Source: Actinomycetes bacterium (GTDB lineage: Bacteria > Actinomycetota > Coriobacteriia > WRKU01 > WQUG01). Taken from it: a DNA stretch of 9,630 nt. The notes under the pieces are model-generated. The model searched no databases. It saw only the letters and a program-made list of their open reading frames with translations, and was not told where the DNA came from. Positions 1-6,656 of this stretch are shown here, in pieces. The stretch's first letter is position 1, and each line of letters opens with the position of its first letter. The stretch covers positions 1 through 9,630 of the forward strand of contig WQUG01000082.1 of NCBI GenBank assembly GCA_009785855.1, given 5' to 3'. A program made the translations under genes and the position numbers.

Positions 1-111
1 CGAGAGGTGCAGATCGATGCTCGAAGGCTGGATGTCGGCCTCGTCACAGGGGTCGACCACGATGTGTCCCTGGGCCATCTCCAGCTTGATCGTCTTGTCA
101 GAAAGTACCAT
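1..111 (-). CDS. dcd: dCTP deaminase, N-terminal part (runs off the window)
   Basis: Only the first 37 codons are present. They begin MVLSDKTIKLEMAQGHIVV and continue with D-P and the segment QPSSIDLHLS. This matches the start of dCTP deaminases, where the MxLSD opening and the QPSSxDLR/H stretch are family hallmarks. The enzyme removes the amino group of dCTP to give dUTP (some members also hydrolyse it to dUMP), feeding dTTP synthesis in the cytosol. The catalytic glutamate lies beyond the window edge, so the mono- and bifunctional forms cannot be told apart. The ATG at 109-111 is preceded by AAGGGAGC (minus strand, 118-125), which overlaps the nrdJ stop. The two genes are 12 nt apart and surely co-transcribed, pairing nucleotide reduction with pyrimidine dNTP balance. 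Confidence 0.88.
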   Translation of the reverse strand, partial: MVLSDKTIKLEMAQGHIVVDPCDEADIQPSSIDLHLS

Positions 112-123
112 GGACGCGCTCCC

Positions 124-2403
124 TTACGCACACTTACTGTAACCACACGCTCTGCATACCGCGCAGCCGCTCTCATGTTCCAGTGTTCCGCCGCACTCAG
201 GGCAGGCGCCCGTGAGGTTGTCGAGGCTGTCGGCGTGCTTGCTGACCGCCGTCGAGGCCTGGCCGGTCTCGTGGTACTCAAGCGCGTGCTCCAGCGCGAT
301 GCCGATCGCGTCGGCGCAGGAGAGCACCTTGCCCCCTTCTGCCCACATGGGGCTCGGGCAGCGGATGCCGCGCAGGTGCGGGATGAGCGAATGCGGGTCG
401 ATGCCGGCGCGCAGAGAGGCCGAGATCATGCGGGAGAGCGCTTCCATGTTGCTTGCGGCGCAGCCCCCCGACTTGCCCATCTGGCTGAAGATCTCGCACA
501 TGCCTTTCTCGTCCCAGTTGATCGTCACGTAGAGGCTGCCGCAGCCGGTCTTGATCTTCTCGGTGCGGCCCTGGGTGATCTCGGGGCGCGGACGGGGTTC
601 AAGCCCGGCGGACTCTGCTACCTCGAGCTGCTCGGCGCCGGACTTCGCGGTCGCGCCGGTCGTGAGCACCTGGCTGTCCTTGCTGCCGTCGCGATAGATC
701 GTCACGCCCTTGACGCCCAGCTCGTAAGCAAGGTCATAGACCAGGCGGACGTCGTCGGTCGTCGCGGTGTTGGGGAAGTTGACGGTCTTGGAGACCGCGT
801 TGTCGGTGTGCTCCTGGAAGGCCGCCTGCATGCGGATATGCCAGGACGGCGTGATGTCATGAGCCGTCGCGAAGACCGCCTGGACGTCGGCCGGGACCGC
901 GTCCAGATCCCGGACGCTGCCGTGCTCCGCGATCTCCTCCATCAGCTCTGTGCTGTAGAAACCGCGATCCCGGGCGACCTGCTCGAAGAGCGGATTGACC
1001 TCGATGAGCTTGTCGTTGTCCATGACGTTGCGCACATAGCTCACCGCGAACAGCGGCTCGACGCCTGAGGAGCAGGCGGCGATGATCGAGAGCGTGCCGG
1101 TCGGCGCGATGGTCGTCACGGTCGCGTTACGGATGGGATCTGCGCCCGGCGTGTCATAGATCGAACCGGCGAAGTTCGGGAAGGCGCCGCGGGTCTTCGC
1201 GAGCTCGCGGCTCGCGGCCTTGGCCTGCGTATCGATGAAGTCCATCACCTGCTCGCCCAGCTCAACGGCCTCGTCGCTGTCATAGGAGATGCCCAGCAGG
1301 ATGAGCATATCGGCCCAACCCATCACGCCCAGGCCGATCTTGCGGTTGCCCCGCGCCATCGCGTCGATCTCGGGCAGCGGATAGCGGTTGACCTCGATCA
1401 CGTCATCAAGGAAGTGCACCGCGCGCTGCGTGATGGTCGCCAGGCGGTCCCAGTCGACGGCCTTGCCCTCGTCGGTGTCTTTGAGCATGCGCGAGAGGTT
1501 GATCGAGCCGAGGTTGCAGGCCTCATAGGGCAGAAGCGGCTGCTCCCCACAGGGGTTCGTGGCCTCGAACTCGCCGACTGCAGGCGTCGGGTTGGCACGG
1601 TTGAGACGATCGATGAAGACGATGCCGGGATCTCCGGTCGCCCAGGCAAGGTCGATGATGAGCTGATAGACCTCGCGCGCGTCGAGCTCGCCGGTGGCCT
1701 CCTGGTTGTGGGGGTTATAGAGCGTGTACTTCTCGCCAGCGGCGACCGCCTCCATGAAGGCCTCGGTCAAGGCGACGCTGATGTTGAAGTTCTCGAAGTC
1801 CCCGTTGCGCTTGCAGGTGATGAACTCGAGGATGTTGGGATGGTCGATGCGCAGGATCCCCATGTTGGCGCCGCGGCGCGTGCCCCCCTGCTTGACGGCC
1901 TCGGTCGCCTGGTTGAAGACGCGCATGAAGCTGATCGGACCGGAGCTCACGCCCTGGGTCGTCCTCACGTTATCGCCGGACGGACGCAGGCGCGAGAACG
2001 AGAAGCCCGTCCCGCCGCCGCTCTTGTGGATGAGCGCGGTGGAGCGCACGGCGTCGAAGATCTCTTCCATCGAGTCGCCCACCGGCAGGACGAAACAGGC
2101 GCTGAGCTGCTGCAGGTCACGGCCCGCGTTCATGAGCGTCGGAGAATTGGGGAGGAACTCGAGCGAGGTCATCAGATCGTAGAAGTCCTCGGTCGCCGTC
2201 GCGACGTCGGCAGAAGTACCCCAGACGGCCTCGGCAGAGGCGATGTTGGCCGCCACGCGCCGGAACATGTCAGCGGGGGTCTCGAGGGGACTTCCGCCCT
2301 CGTCCTTCTTCAGATACCGACGTTCGAGTACGGTCAGTGAATTCGGCGCCAGACGCTCGTTGATCGTCGTTGAGAAGTCGGTTTCTGCCGTGGTTGTCGC
2401 CAT
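124..2403 (-). CDS. nrdJ: Adenosylcobalamin-dependent (class II) ribonucleotide reductase
   Basis: Reduces ribonucleotides to deoxyribonucleotides using a thiyl radical generated from coenzyme B12; class II enzymes work with or without oxygen. The product is 759 aa. Visible signatures are C103 in SACFVLPV and C296 in YEACNLGS (the redox pair), the active-site N283-P-C285-G-E287 triad with thiyl-radical C285, and the phosphate-binding loop TIAPTGTLSIIA (431-442). The C285-to-C296 spacing of 11 is the usual one. A TSCPD-type domain starts at TGCGSLYVTIN (619-629). The tail (734-759) carries CPEC, CxxC and a final SKC, as in class II enzymes with a C-terminal thiol shuttle. No ATP-cone is seen at the N-terminus. 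The frame is open upstream to 2583, but the ATG at 2403 is chosen because AGGAGG (2409-2414) sits 5 nt before it and the upstream residues come from non-coding palindromes. dcd follows 12 nt downstream. Probable NrdR control is described separately. Confidence 0.96.
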   Translation of the reverse strand: MATTTAETDFSTTINERLAPNSLTVLERRYLKKDEGGSPLETPADMFRRVAANIASAEAVWGTSADVATATEDFYDLMTSLEFLPNSPTLMNAGRDLQQLSACFVLPVGDSMEEIFDAVRSTALIHKSGGGTGFSFSRLRPSGDNVRTTQGVSSGPISFMRVFNQATEAVKQGGTRRGANMGILRIDHPNILEFITCKRNGDFENFNISVALTEAFMEAVAAGEKYTLYNPHNQEATGELDAREVYQLIIDLAWATGDPGIVFIDRLNRANPTPAVGEFEATNPCGEQPLLPYEACNLGSINLSRMLKDTDEGKAVDWDRLATITQRAVHFLDDVIEVNRYPLPEIDAMARGNRKIGLGVMGWADMLILLGISYDSDEAVELGEQVMDFIDTQAKAASRELAKTRGAFPNFAGSIYDTPGADPIRNATVTTIAPTGTLSIIAACSSGVEPLFAVSYVRNVMDNDKLIEVNPLFEQVARDRGFYSTELMEEIAEHGSVRDLDAVPADVQAVFATAHDITPSWHIRMQAAFQEHTDNAVSKTVNFPNTATTDDVRLVYDLAYELGVKGVTIYRDGSKDSQVLTTGATAKSGAEQLEVAESAGLEPRPRPEITQGRTEKIKTGCGSLYVTINWDEKGMCEIFSQMGKSGGCAASNMEALSRMISASLRAGIDPHSLIPHLRGIRCPSPMWAEGGKVLSCADAIGIALEHALEYHETGQASTAVSKHADSLDNLTGACPECGGTLEHESGCAVCRACGYSKCA

Positions 2404-2408
2404 GGTTG

Positions 2409-2414
2409 CCTCCT
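2409..2414 (-). promoter_or_regulatory. Ribosome binding site fixing the nrdJ start
   Basis: A perfect AGGAGG on the minus strand, 5 nt upstream of the ATG at 2401-2403. It decides between this start and an upstream in-frame extension reaching 2583, which would run through promoter elements and a palindrome. Confidence 0.9.
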
Positions 2415-2421
2415 GATCGGG

Positions 2422-2437
2422 CCACAAGATATTGAGC
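2422..2437 (-). promoter_or_regulatory. NrdR box-like operator, promoter-proximal copy
   Basis: The 16-mer (plus strand CCACAAGATATTGAGC) matches the palindromic NrdR consensus ACACWATATATWGTGT at 12 of 16 positions by my count. It lies at about +1 to +16 of the predicted nrdJ transcript. A second copy is exactly 31 bp upstream, the known spacing of paired NrdR boxes. The two copies share ATATCTTGT on the minus strand. NrdR is an ATP/dATP-responsive repressor of ribonucleotide reductase genes; its gene is not in this window. Confidence 0.68.
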
Positions 2438-2443
2438 CTCTCA

Positions 2444-2472
2444 AGAGTATGACAACAAGATATGGTAGTCAA
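2444..2472 (-). promoter_or_regulatory. Predicted sigma70-type promoter for nrdJ-dcd
   Basis: On the minus strand the -35 hexamer TTGACT (2467-2472) is followed after 17 nt by TACTCT (2444-2449) as -10. The -35 matches TTGACA at 5 of 6 positions and the -10 matches TATAAT at 4 of 6, with the optimal spacer. The predicted start is near 2437, giving a leader of about 34 nt. The promoter makes nrdJ-dcd independent of the aroK-to-polA run and is overlapped by the NrdR-like boxes. Confidence 0.62.
2453..2468 (-). promoter_or_regulatory. NrdR box-like operator, distal copy
   Basis: The 16-mer (plus strand CAACAAGATATGGTAG) matches the NrdR consensus at about 10 of 16 positions, keeping the central ATAT. 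It starts 31 bp from the proximal box, three helical turns, so both sites face the same side of the DNA. It lies between the predicted -35 and -10 hexamers, where bound repressor would block RNA polymerase. Alone it would be weak; the spacing and the neighbouring nrdJ give it weight. Confidence 0.6.
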
Positions 2473-2525
2473 TATAGTTTTCGAACAAATCGGTGACAGG
2501 CAGGTAACGATACAGGTCAGTCGGT

Positions 2526-2566
2526 GGCAAAGGGGGTCGCTCGCGTACGCGAGCGACCCCCTTGCC
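2526..2566. repeat. Perfect 34-bp palindrome in the polA-nrdJ gap
   Basis: Positions 2530-2563 read identically on both strands: arms AAGGGGGTCGCTCGCGT joined without spacer. Outside a single bulged A (2529), GGC/GCC extends the stem to 2526-2566. In RNA it would be a very stable GC-rich hairpin. On the minus strand it is followed by only TTTGCC, so a polA terminator is possible but not classical. It could equally be a REP-like element, since other GC-rich palindromes in this window also begin with runs of G. Confidence 0.85.
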
Positions 2567-2597
2567 TTCAGACTTTCATGCATGGATTTTCGACTTA

Positions 2598-2678
2598 CGC
2601 GTGGTTATTCTTCCAAGAAGACCTCAGATCATACCATTTCTGGACGTTTTTTGGCTTACCTGGAAGAAAAACCACGCG
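2598..2678. repeat. 81-bp inverted-repeat element behind polA
   Basis: The arms 2598-2615 (CGCGTGGTTATTCTTCCA) and 2661-2678 are reverse complements with one A-A mismatch out of 18. They enclose a 45-nt AT-richer loop. An ACTT direct repeat lies just outside both arms (2593-2596 and 2681-2684), which would fit a small MITE-like insertion, but four bases can occur by chance. It begins 29 nt past the polA stop, so a 3'-end RNA structure for the polA transcript is the other reading. There is no clear T-tract next to the stem on the minus strand. Confidence 0.75.
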
Positions 2679-2706
2679 CAACTTGATTTTTCATGCTCTA
2701 ATGTCC

Positions 2707-5289
2707 CTATTTGGCTTCGGCCCAGTTGGCGCCTACTGCCACCGAGACGTCGAGCGGGACCGCAAGCTGTGCCACGCCGCTCATGGACGCACTCACCAGC
2801 GTCGTGAGCGCGCCCTGCTCCTCAGGCGGGACCTCGAAGACCAGCTCGTCATGGACCTGGACCAGCAGGTTCGCCTGCATGCCCGCTTCGCGCATCTTCG
2901 CATCCACGGCGATCATCGCGAGCTTGATGAGATCGGAGGCCGTCCCCTGCATCGGGTGGTTCATGGCCGTGCGCTCCCCGAAAGCCCGCAACGCATGGTT
3001 GCGCGAGTTGATCTCGGGGATGTGGCGCTTGCGCCCGTAGAGCGTGGCGACCCAGCCGTGCTCGTGCGCTGCGGCAACGACCTCGGCCAGGTACTCCTTG
3101 ACCCGCGGGAAGGTCTCGTAGTAGCGGTCGATGAAGGCCTGGGCGTCAGCGTAGCTGATATCGAGTTGCTGGGACAAGGCGCGGGCGCCCTGCCCGTAGA
3201 TGATGCCGAAGTTGACGGCCTTGGAGCTTGAGCGCATCTGCGCGTCGACCTCGGCCGGGGCGACCCCGAAGATCCGGGCCGCCGTGGCCCGATGGAAGTC
3301 CTCGCCACTGCGAAAGGCCTCGATCAGGCCCGCATCCCCGGAAAGATGCGCCAGCACGCGCAGGTCGATCTGGCTGTAGTCGACCGAGAGTATCTTCCAG
3401 CCGGCCTGGCCGGGAACAAAGGCCTCGCGGACAGCCCGCCCGAGCTCGGTGCGCACGGGGATGTTCTGCAGGTTCGGGTTGCTTGAGGACAGGCGCCCGG
3501 TCGCGGCCACCGTCTGGTTGAAGCGCGTGTGCAGGCGCTTGTCCTGCCCCAGCAGGCGGGGCAGGGCCTCAAGATAGGTCGTCTGGAGCTTCTTGTGCTC
3601 GCGATAGGTGCTGACAAGCCCTGCGATCTCGTGCTGGGGCGCAAGTTCGGCGAGCACGGCGGCGTCGGTCGAGCGGCTCTTGCTGCCGGACTTGACGGTC
3701 GGCAGTCCCAGCTCGTCGAAAAGCACCTCGCCCAGCTGCTTGGGGCTGTCGATGTTGAACTCGTGTCCCGCAGACTCCCAGATCTTGCCCTGCAGCTCCT
3801 CGATGATCTTGGCGCCCGCTGTCGCGAGCCTGGCAAGCACCGCCGTGTCAAGCGCGAAACCCCGGCGCTCCATGCGCAGCAGAACGGGCAGCAGCGGCAT
3901 CTCGATCTCATGCATCACCTGCGCAGACCCGTCTTCGACCAGCCGCTCCTGCAGCGCCGCCGCCAGCCGCGCGCAGAGCTGCGCGCTCTGGGAGAGATCG
4001 CCCGGCGCGGAGCCGAGCTGCTCTAAGGCAAGCGTCTCAAGGCTGAAGTCGGTGCGCGAGGAGTTGAGCAGATAGGCGGCGACCGGTATATCGAAGAGGC
4101 GGGCCGGATCGAGCGCGTCCAGCTCAAGTGCGGCGGGAACGGCACTGTCGGGCGGACAGACCTCCGCCATCAGCGCCCGCAGGTCGCCGCAGACCGGCGT
4201 GGCGCCAGCGCTGAGCGCGGCAACGAGTTCCGTGGCGACGTCCTCGCCGGTCACGATGCGCGTGCTGTCGGCCGTCCCCCGCGAGATCGCCAGGGCCTGG
4301 TCCGGGTCGAAGAGGGTCTCGGCCGAGGACTGGAGCACCAGCGCCGTGTAAGGGGCGAGGGAACCAGGGGGACAGGCACCGTGGTCCCCCTCGCCTCCCA
4401 CTCCCTCTGCCTGAGTCTCGGTATCACCCAGGATCCAGCGCAGAGGGCTCTTCAGGCGATAGCGCAGGAAGGTCTCGCTGACCCGTGCGGCGTCGAAGGG
4501 TCCGAAGTGCACCGTCGCAAGGTCAAGATCGACCTCGACGTCGCGCCGGATCGTCGCGACCGTGCGCGAGACCTCCGCGAGCTCGGCGTTTGCGACCAGC
4601 GACTCCCCCACCTTGCCCTTGACGTGTCCGGCGCGCGCGGCCTCGATGACCGCGTCGAGCGTCCCGAACTCCTGCAGGAGCTTGGTCGCCGTCTTCTCTC
4701 CCACGCCGGGCACACCCGGGATGTTATCCGAGGTGTCGCCCTTCAGGCCCAGGTAGTCGGTCACGAGATCCGGACCGACGCCATAGCGCGCCTCAACGTC
4801 ACGCGGCGTGATGATGACCGGATCGTGGATGCTCGCCTTATGGGTCACGATACTGGTGTCCGCGCTCACCAGCTGGTAGGCGTCGCGGTCCCCCGTCGCC
4901 AAAAAGATCCGCATCCCGCTTGCCTCGCCGCGCGCAGAGAGCGTGCCTAAGATGTCGTCGCCCTCCCAGCCCATGACGCGGACGACGGGGATATCCATCG
5001 CCTCGAGGAGCTCGGTCGCGATCGGGAACTGCGCTTCGAGCTGAGGATCGGCGGGCGGACGCTGCGCCTTGTACTTTGCCAGCGCCTCCGTGCGAAAGGC
5101 CGGTTTGCCCGCGTCGAAGGCCACGACCACACCGTCGGGATGCAGCTTGCCGACGACCTTGCCCATGATCGCGAAGAAGCCGAAGACCGCGTTCGTGGGC
5201 CGTCCGTCAGGCGCGGTGAGCTCTGAGGCGATCGCGTGGAAGGCGCGGTGCATCCACGAGTGCCCGTCGACGATCAGCAGCGTCTTCAT
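2707..5289 (-). CDS. polA: DNA polymerase I with vestigial proofreading domain
   Basis: Repair and Okazaki-fragment polymerase, 860 aa. Residues 1 to about 290 form the 5' nuclease (D8 in VDGH, EGDD at 109-112, GDRD at 133-136, GDTSDNIPGVPGVGEKT from 184). Residues about 315-455 occupy the 3'-5' exonuclease position but show no DxE or other exonuclease motif, so proofreading is probably absent, as in Taq and Bacillus Pol I. The polymerase follows: motif A DYSQIDLRVLAHLSG with catalytic D637, O-helix R686, K690, F694 and Y698, and motif C VHDE with catalytic D814. Position 642, the steric-gate residue (E710 in E. coli), is Asp rather than Glu (codon GAC at 3364-3366). Residues 299-312 derive from a palindromic repeat in the linker. 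The ATG overlaps the deoC stop as ATGA, with no good Shine-Dalgarno, suggesting translational coupling. Confidence 0.97.
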   Translation of the reverse strand: MKTLLIVDGHSWMHRAFHAIASELTAPDGRPTNAVFGFFAIMGKVVGKLHPDGVVVAFDAGKPAFRTEALAKYKAQRPPADPQLEAQFPIATELLEAMDIPVVRVMGWEGDDILGTLSARGEASGMRIFLATGDRDAYQLVSADTSIVTHKASIHDPVIITPRDVEARYGVGPDLVTDYLGLKGDTSDNIPGVPGVGEKTATKLLQEFGTLDAVIEAARAGHVKGKVGESLVANAELAEVSRTVATIRRDVEVDLDLATVHFGPFDAARVSETFLRYRLKSPLRWILGDTETQAEGVGGEGDHGACPPGSLAPYTALVLQSSAETLFDPDQALAISRGTADSTRIVTGEDVATELVAALSAGATPVCGDLRALMAEVCPPDSAVPAALELDALDPARLFDIPVAAYLLNSSRTDFSLETLALEQLGSAPGDLSQSAQLCARLAAALQERLVEDGSAQVMHEIEMPLLPVLLRMERRGFALDTAVLARLATAGAKIIEELQGKIWESAGHEFNIDSPKQLGEVLFDELGLPTVKSGSKSRSTDAAVLAELAPQHEIAGLVSTYREHKKLQTTYLEALPRLLGQDKRLHTRFNQTVAATGRLSSSNPNLQNIPVRTELGRAVREAFVPGQAGWKILSVDYSQIDLRVLAHLSGDAGLIEAFRSGEDFHRATAARIFGVAPAEVDAQMRSSSKAVNFGIIYGQGARALSQQLDISYADAQAFIDRYYETFPRVKEYLAEVVAAAHEHGWVATLYGRKRHIPEINSRNHALRAFGERTAMNHPMQGTASDLIKLAMIAVDAKMREAGMQANLLVQVHDELVFEVPPEEQGALTTLVSASMSGVAQLAVPLDVSVAVGANWAEAK
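4354..4395. repeat. Decayed palindromic repeat in frame inside polA
   Basis: GGCGAGGGAACCA (4354-4366) pairs with TGGTCCCCCTCGCC (4382-4395) with one bulge and one mismatch; an alternative 8-bp perfect stem is AGGGGGAC (4366-4373) with GTCCCCCT (4384-4391). The core at 4365-4383, CAGGGGGACAGGCACCGTG, matches 17 of 19 positions of the palindrome in the peptidase gene (7554-7572). The 42-bp span is 14 codons and falls in the linker between the 5' nuclease and the vestigial exonuclease domain, where an insertion is least harmful. It encodes Gly/Pro-rich sequence around residues 299-312. Confidence 0.72.
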
Positions 5290-5966
5290 GAGAGCAGCGC
5301 GACGCCGTGGCTCGTGCCGATGCGCGTGGCCCCGGCCGCGATCAGCGCTTCTGCCTGCGCGCGGGTCTCGATGCCCCCGGAAGCCTTGACCCCCAGCGCG
5401 TCGCCCACCGCCTGCCGCATGAGCGCGACCACGTCCGGGGTCGCCCCCGTTGCGCGCCCGGGCAGGGCGAGCTTCTTATCGAGGGCGCCGGTCGAGGTCT
5501 TGACGAAGTCGGCGCCCGCCTCGCGCGCCAGCTCGCAGGCCCGCACGATCTGTTCATCGCTGAGCACCGCAGTCTCGAGGATGACCTTCACGAGGATGCT
5601 GGAATCGAAGGCCTTGGCGAGCGTGACCACCGCTGCGACGTCGGCGCGAACGTATGCGTCGTCGCCCGCCAGCAGCGGCCCCAGGGCGATGACCAGGTCG
5701 AGCTCGGTGGCGCCCGCCTCAAGCGCGAACTGCGACTCGGCAGCCTTGGACGCGCTCAGTTGCGCACCCAGGGGAAAACCGATGACCGAAGCGACCTTCA
5801 CGCCCGAGCCTCGTAGCTCGTCTGCGGCCGTGCTCACCCAGGCAGAGTTCACGCAGACCGCGAAGAAGTCGTGCGCGCGGGCCTCGGCGCAGAGCCGCGT
5901 GAGGTCGTCCGCCGTCGCCGTGGGCGCGAGCAGCGTGTGATCGATGAAACGGTTGAGCGCGTCCAT
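5286..5966 (-). CDS. deoC: Deoxyribose-phosphate aldolase
   Basis: Class I aldolase that splits 2-deoxyribose-5-phosphate into glyceraldehyde-3-phosphate and acetaldehyde, the last step of deoxynucleoside breakdown. The product is 226 aa, normal for the short bacterial form, and spans one TIM barrel. It opens with FIDHTLL (7-13) and has ASVIGFPLGA (59-68). Catalytic residues are all present: D90 in ELDLV, the Schiff-base lysine K156 in DFVKTSTG, and K194 in GVKASGG. The ATG at 5966 has an excellent GAGGAGGA (5970-5977). The stop overlaps the polA start by 4 nt. None of the other deo genes (deoA, deoD, deoB) is nearby, so its location beside polA is not explained by a salvage operon. Confidence 0.95.
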   Translation of the reverse strand: MDALNRFIDHTLLAPTATADDLTRLCAEARAHDFFAVCVNSAWVSTAADELRGSGVKVASVIGFPLGAQLSASKAAESQFALEAGATELDLVIALGPLLAGDDAYVRADVAAVVTLAKAFDSSILVKVILETAVLSDEQIVRACELAREAGADFVKTSTGALDKKLALPGRATGATPDVVALMRQAVGDALGVKASGGIETRAQAEALIAAGATRIGTSHGVALLS

Positions 5967-6011
5967 AGGTCCTCCTCAATGACCAGCTTCTCAGCGTCGT
6001 CTGACAAGGCG

Positions 6012-6050
6012 CTGGCAGGCGTGGCGGCCTGTAGGCCGCGAGTCTGCCAG
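6012..6050. repeat. Two-tier hairpin in the efp-deoC gap
   Basis: The outer stem CTGGCAG (6012-6018) pairs with CTGCCAG (6044-6050). The inner stem GCGGCC (6024-6029) pairs with GGCCGC (6034-6039) around a TGTA loop. All pairs are perfect, with a small internal loop between the stems. It lies in the 102-nt efp-deoC gap, the longest in the aroK-to-polA run. No T-run follows on the minus strand, so an intrinsic terminator is not well supported. An RNA-processing or stability element, or a REP-like palindrome, is as likely. Confidence 0.65.
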
Positions 6051-6068
6051 GAACGCCGTCCGCGACGT

Positions 6069-6629
6069 TTAGACGCGGGTCACGTAGCGTCCGTCTCGGG
6101 TATCGATCTTGACCTTATCGCCGACGTTGATGAACATCGGGACCGTGACCTGCGCCCCTGTCTCCAGCGTGGCCGGCTTGCCGCCGCCGCTGACGGTGTC
6201 ACCCTTGAAGCCGGGTTCGGTCTCTGCGACCCCGACCTCGATGAACATGGGCGGATCGACGCCGATGTAGTCGCCGTCGGCCGTCATCACTTCGACCGGG
6301 TCGTTTTCCAGCAGCCACTTCGCGGCGTCGCCGACGAAGTCTGCGTCCAGCTCGATCTGCTCGTAGGTAGCGTTGTCCATGAAGTAGTAGGTGTCGCCGT
6401 CGTTGTAGAGGTACTGCATCGTCTTGCGCTCGACGCGCACGTCGTCGAACTTCTCGCCGCTGCGGAAGGTATACTCGACCACGCGCCCGCTCTCGAGCTC
6501 CTTGAGCTTGGTGCGCACGAAGGCGCCGCCCTTGCCCGGTTTGACATGCTGGAAGTTGATGATGACCCAGCGCTTGCCCTCGTGCATGATCGCCATGCCG
6601 TTCTTGAAGTCTGCCGTTGAAATTGCCAT
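6069..6629 (-). CDS. efp: Elongation factor P
   Basis: Binds between the ribosomal P and E sites and rescues stalling at polyproline stretches. The product is 186 aa, the usual length, with the KOW-like N-terminal barrel followed by two OB-fold domains. The tip loop reads VKPGKGGAF with K33 at the position that is modified in many bacteria (K34 in E. coli). The loop is PGKGG rather than the PGKGP loop of the actinobacterial subfamily that works unmodified, so whether and how K33 is modified is open; no modification gene is in the window. The ATG at 6629 has AAAGGAGC (6638-6645) upstream. It lies 27 nt after the peptidase gene, a common neighbour of efp in Gram-positive bacteria. Confidence 0.97.
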   Translation of the reverse strand: MAISTADFKNGMAIMHEGKRWVIINFQHVKPGKGGAFVRTKLKELESGRVVEYTFRSGEKFDDVRVERKTMQYLYNDGDTYYFMDNATYEQIELDADFVGDAAKWLLENDPVEVMTADGDYIGVDPPMFIEVGVAETEPGFKGDTVSGGGKPATLETGAQVTVPMFINVGDKVKIDTRDGRYVTRV

Positions 6630-6656
6630 AGTCGTAAGCTCCTTTATCGTGTTCCC

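Larger units (their letters stand above)
2404..2706. other. polA-nrdJ intergenic region, AT-richer than its surroundings
   Basis: This is the only gene-free stretch of about 300 nt in the window. From the polA side it contains an 18-bp inverted repeat with a 45-nt loop (2598-2678), a 34-bp perfect palindrome (2530-2563), the nrdJ promoter (2444-2472) with two NrdR-box-like sites, and the nrdJ Shine-Dalgarno. I see no convincing coding sequence; frames open here lack ribosome binding sites or recognisable residues. No cobalamin-riboswitch B12 box is visible. Confidence 0.8.

Noticed and set aside
2404..2583. A 60-codon N-terminal extension of NrdJ
   Set aside because: The frame is open, but it runs through the promoter and a palindrome, has no family similarity, and a perfect AGGAGG precedes the ATG at 2403.
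2404..2706. A cobalamin riboswitch upstream of the B12-dependent reductase
   Set aside because: I looked for a B12 box and the GCCACTG-type core on the minus strand and found only a chance TGCCACCGACTG. The predicted leader is about 34 nt, too short for one.
6012..6050. Intrinsic terminator after efp
   Set aside because: The hairpin is good, but no U-tract follows on the transcribed strand and deoC continues in the same direction.
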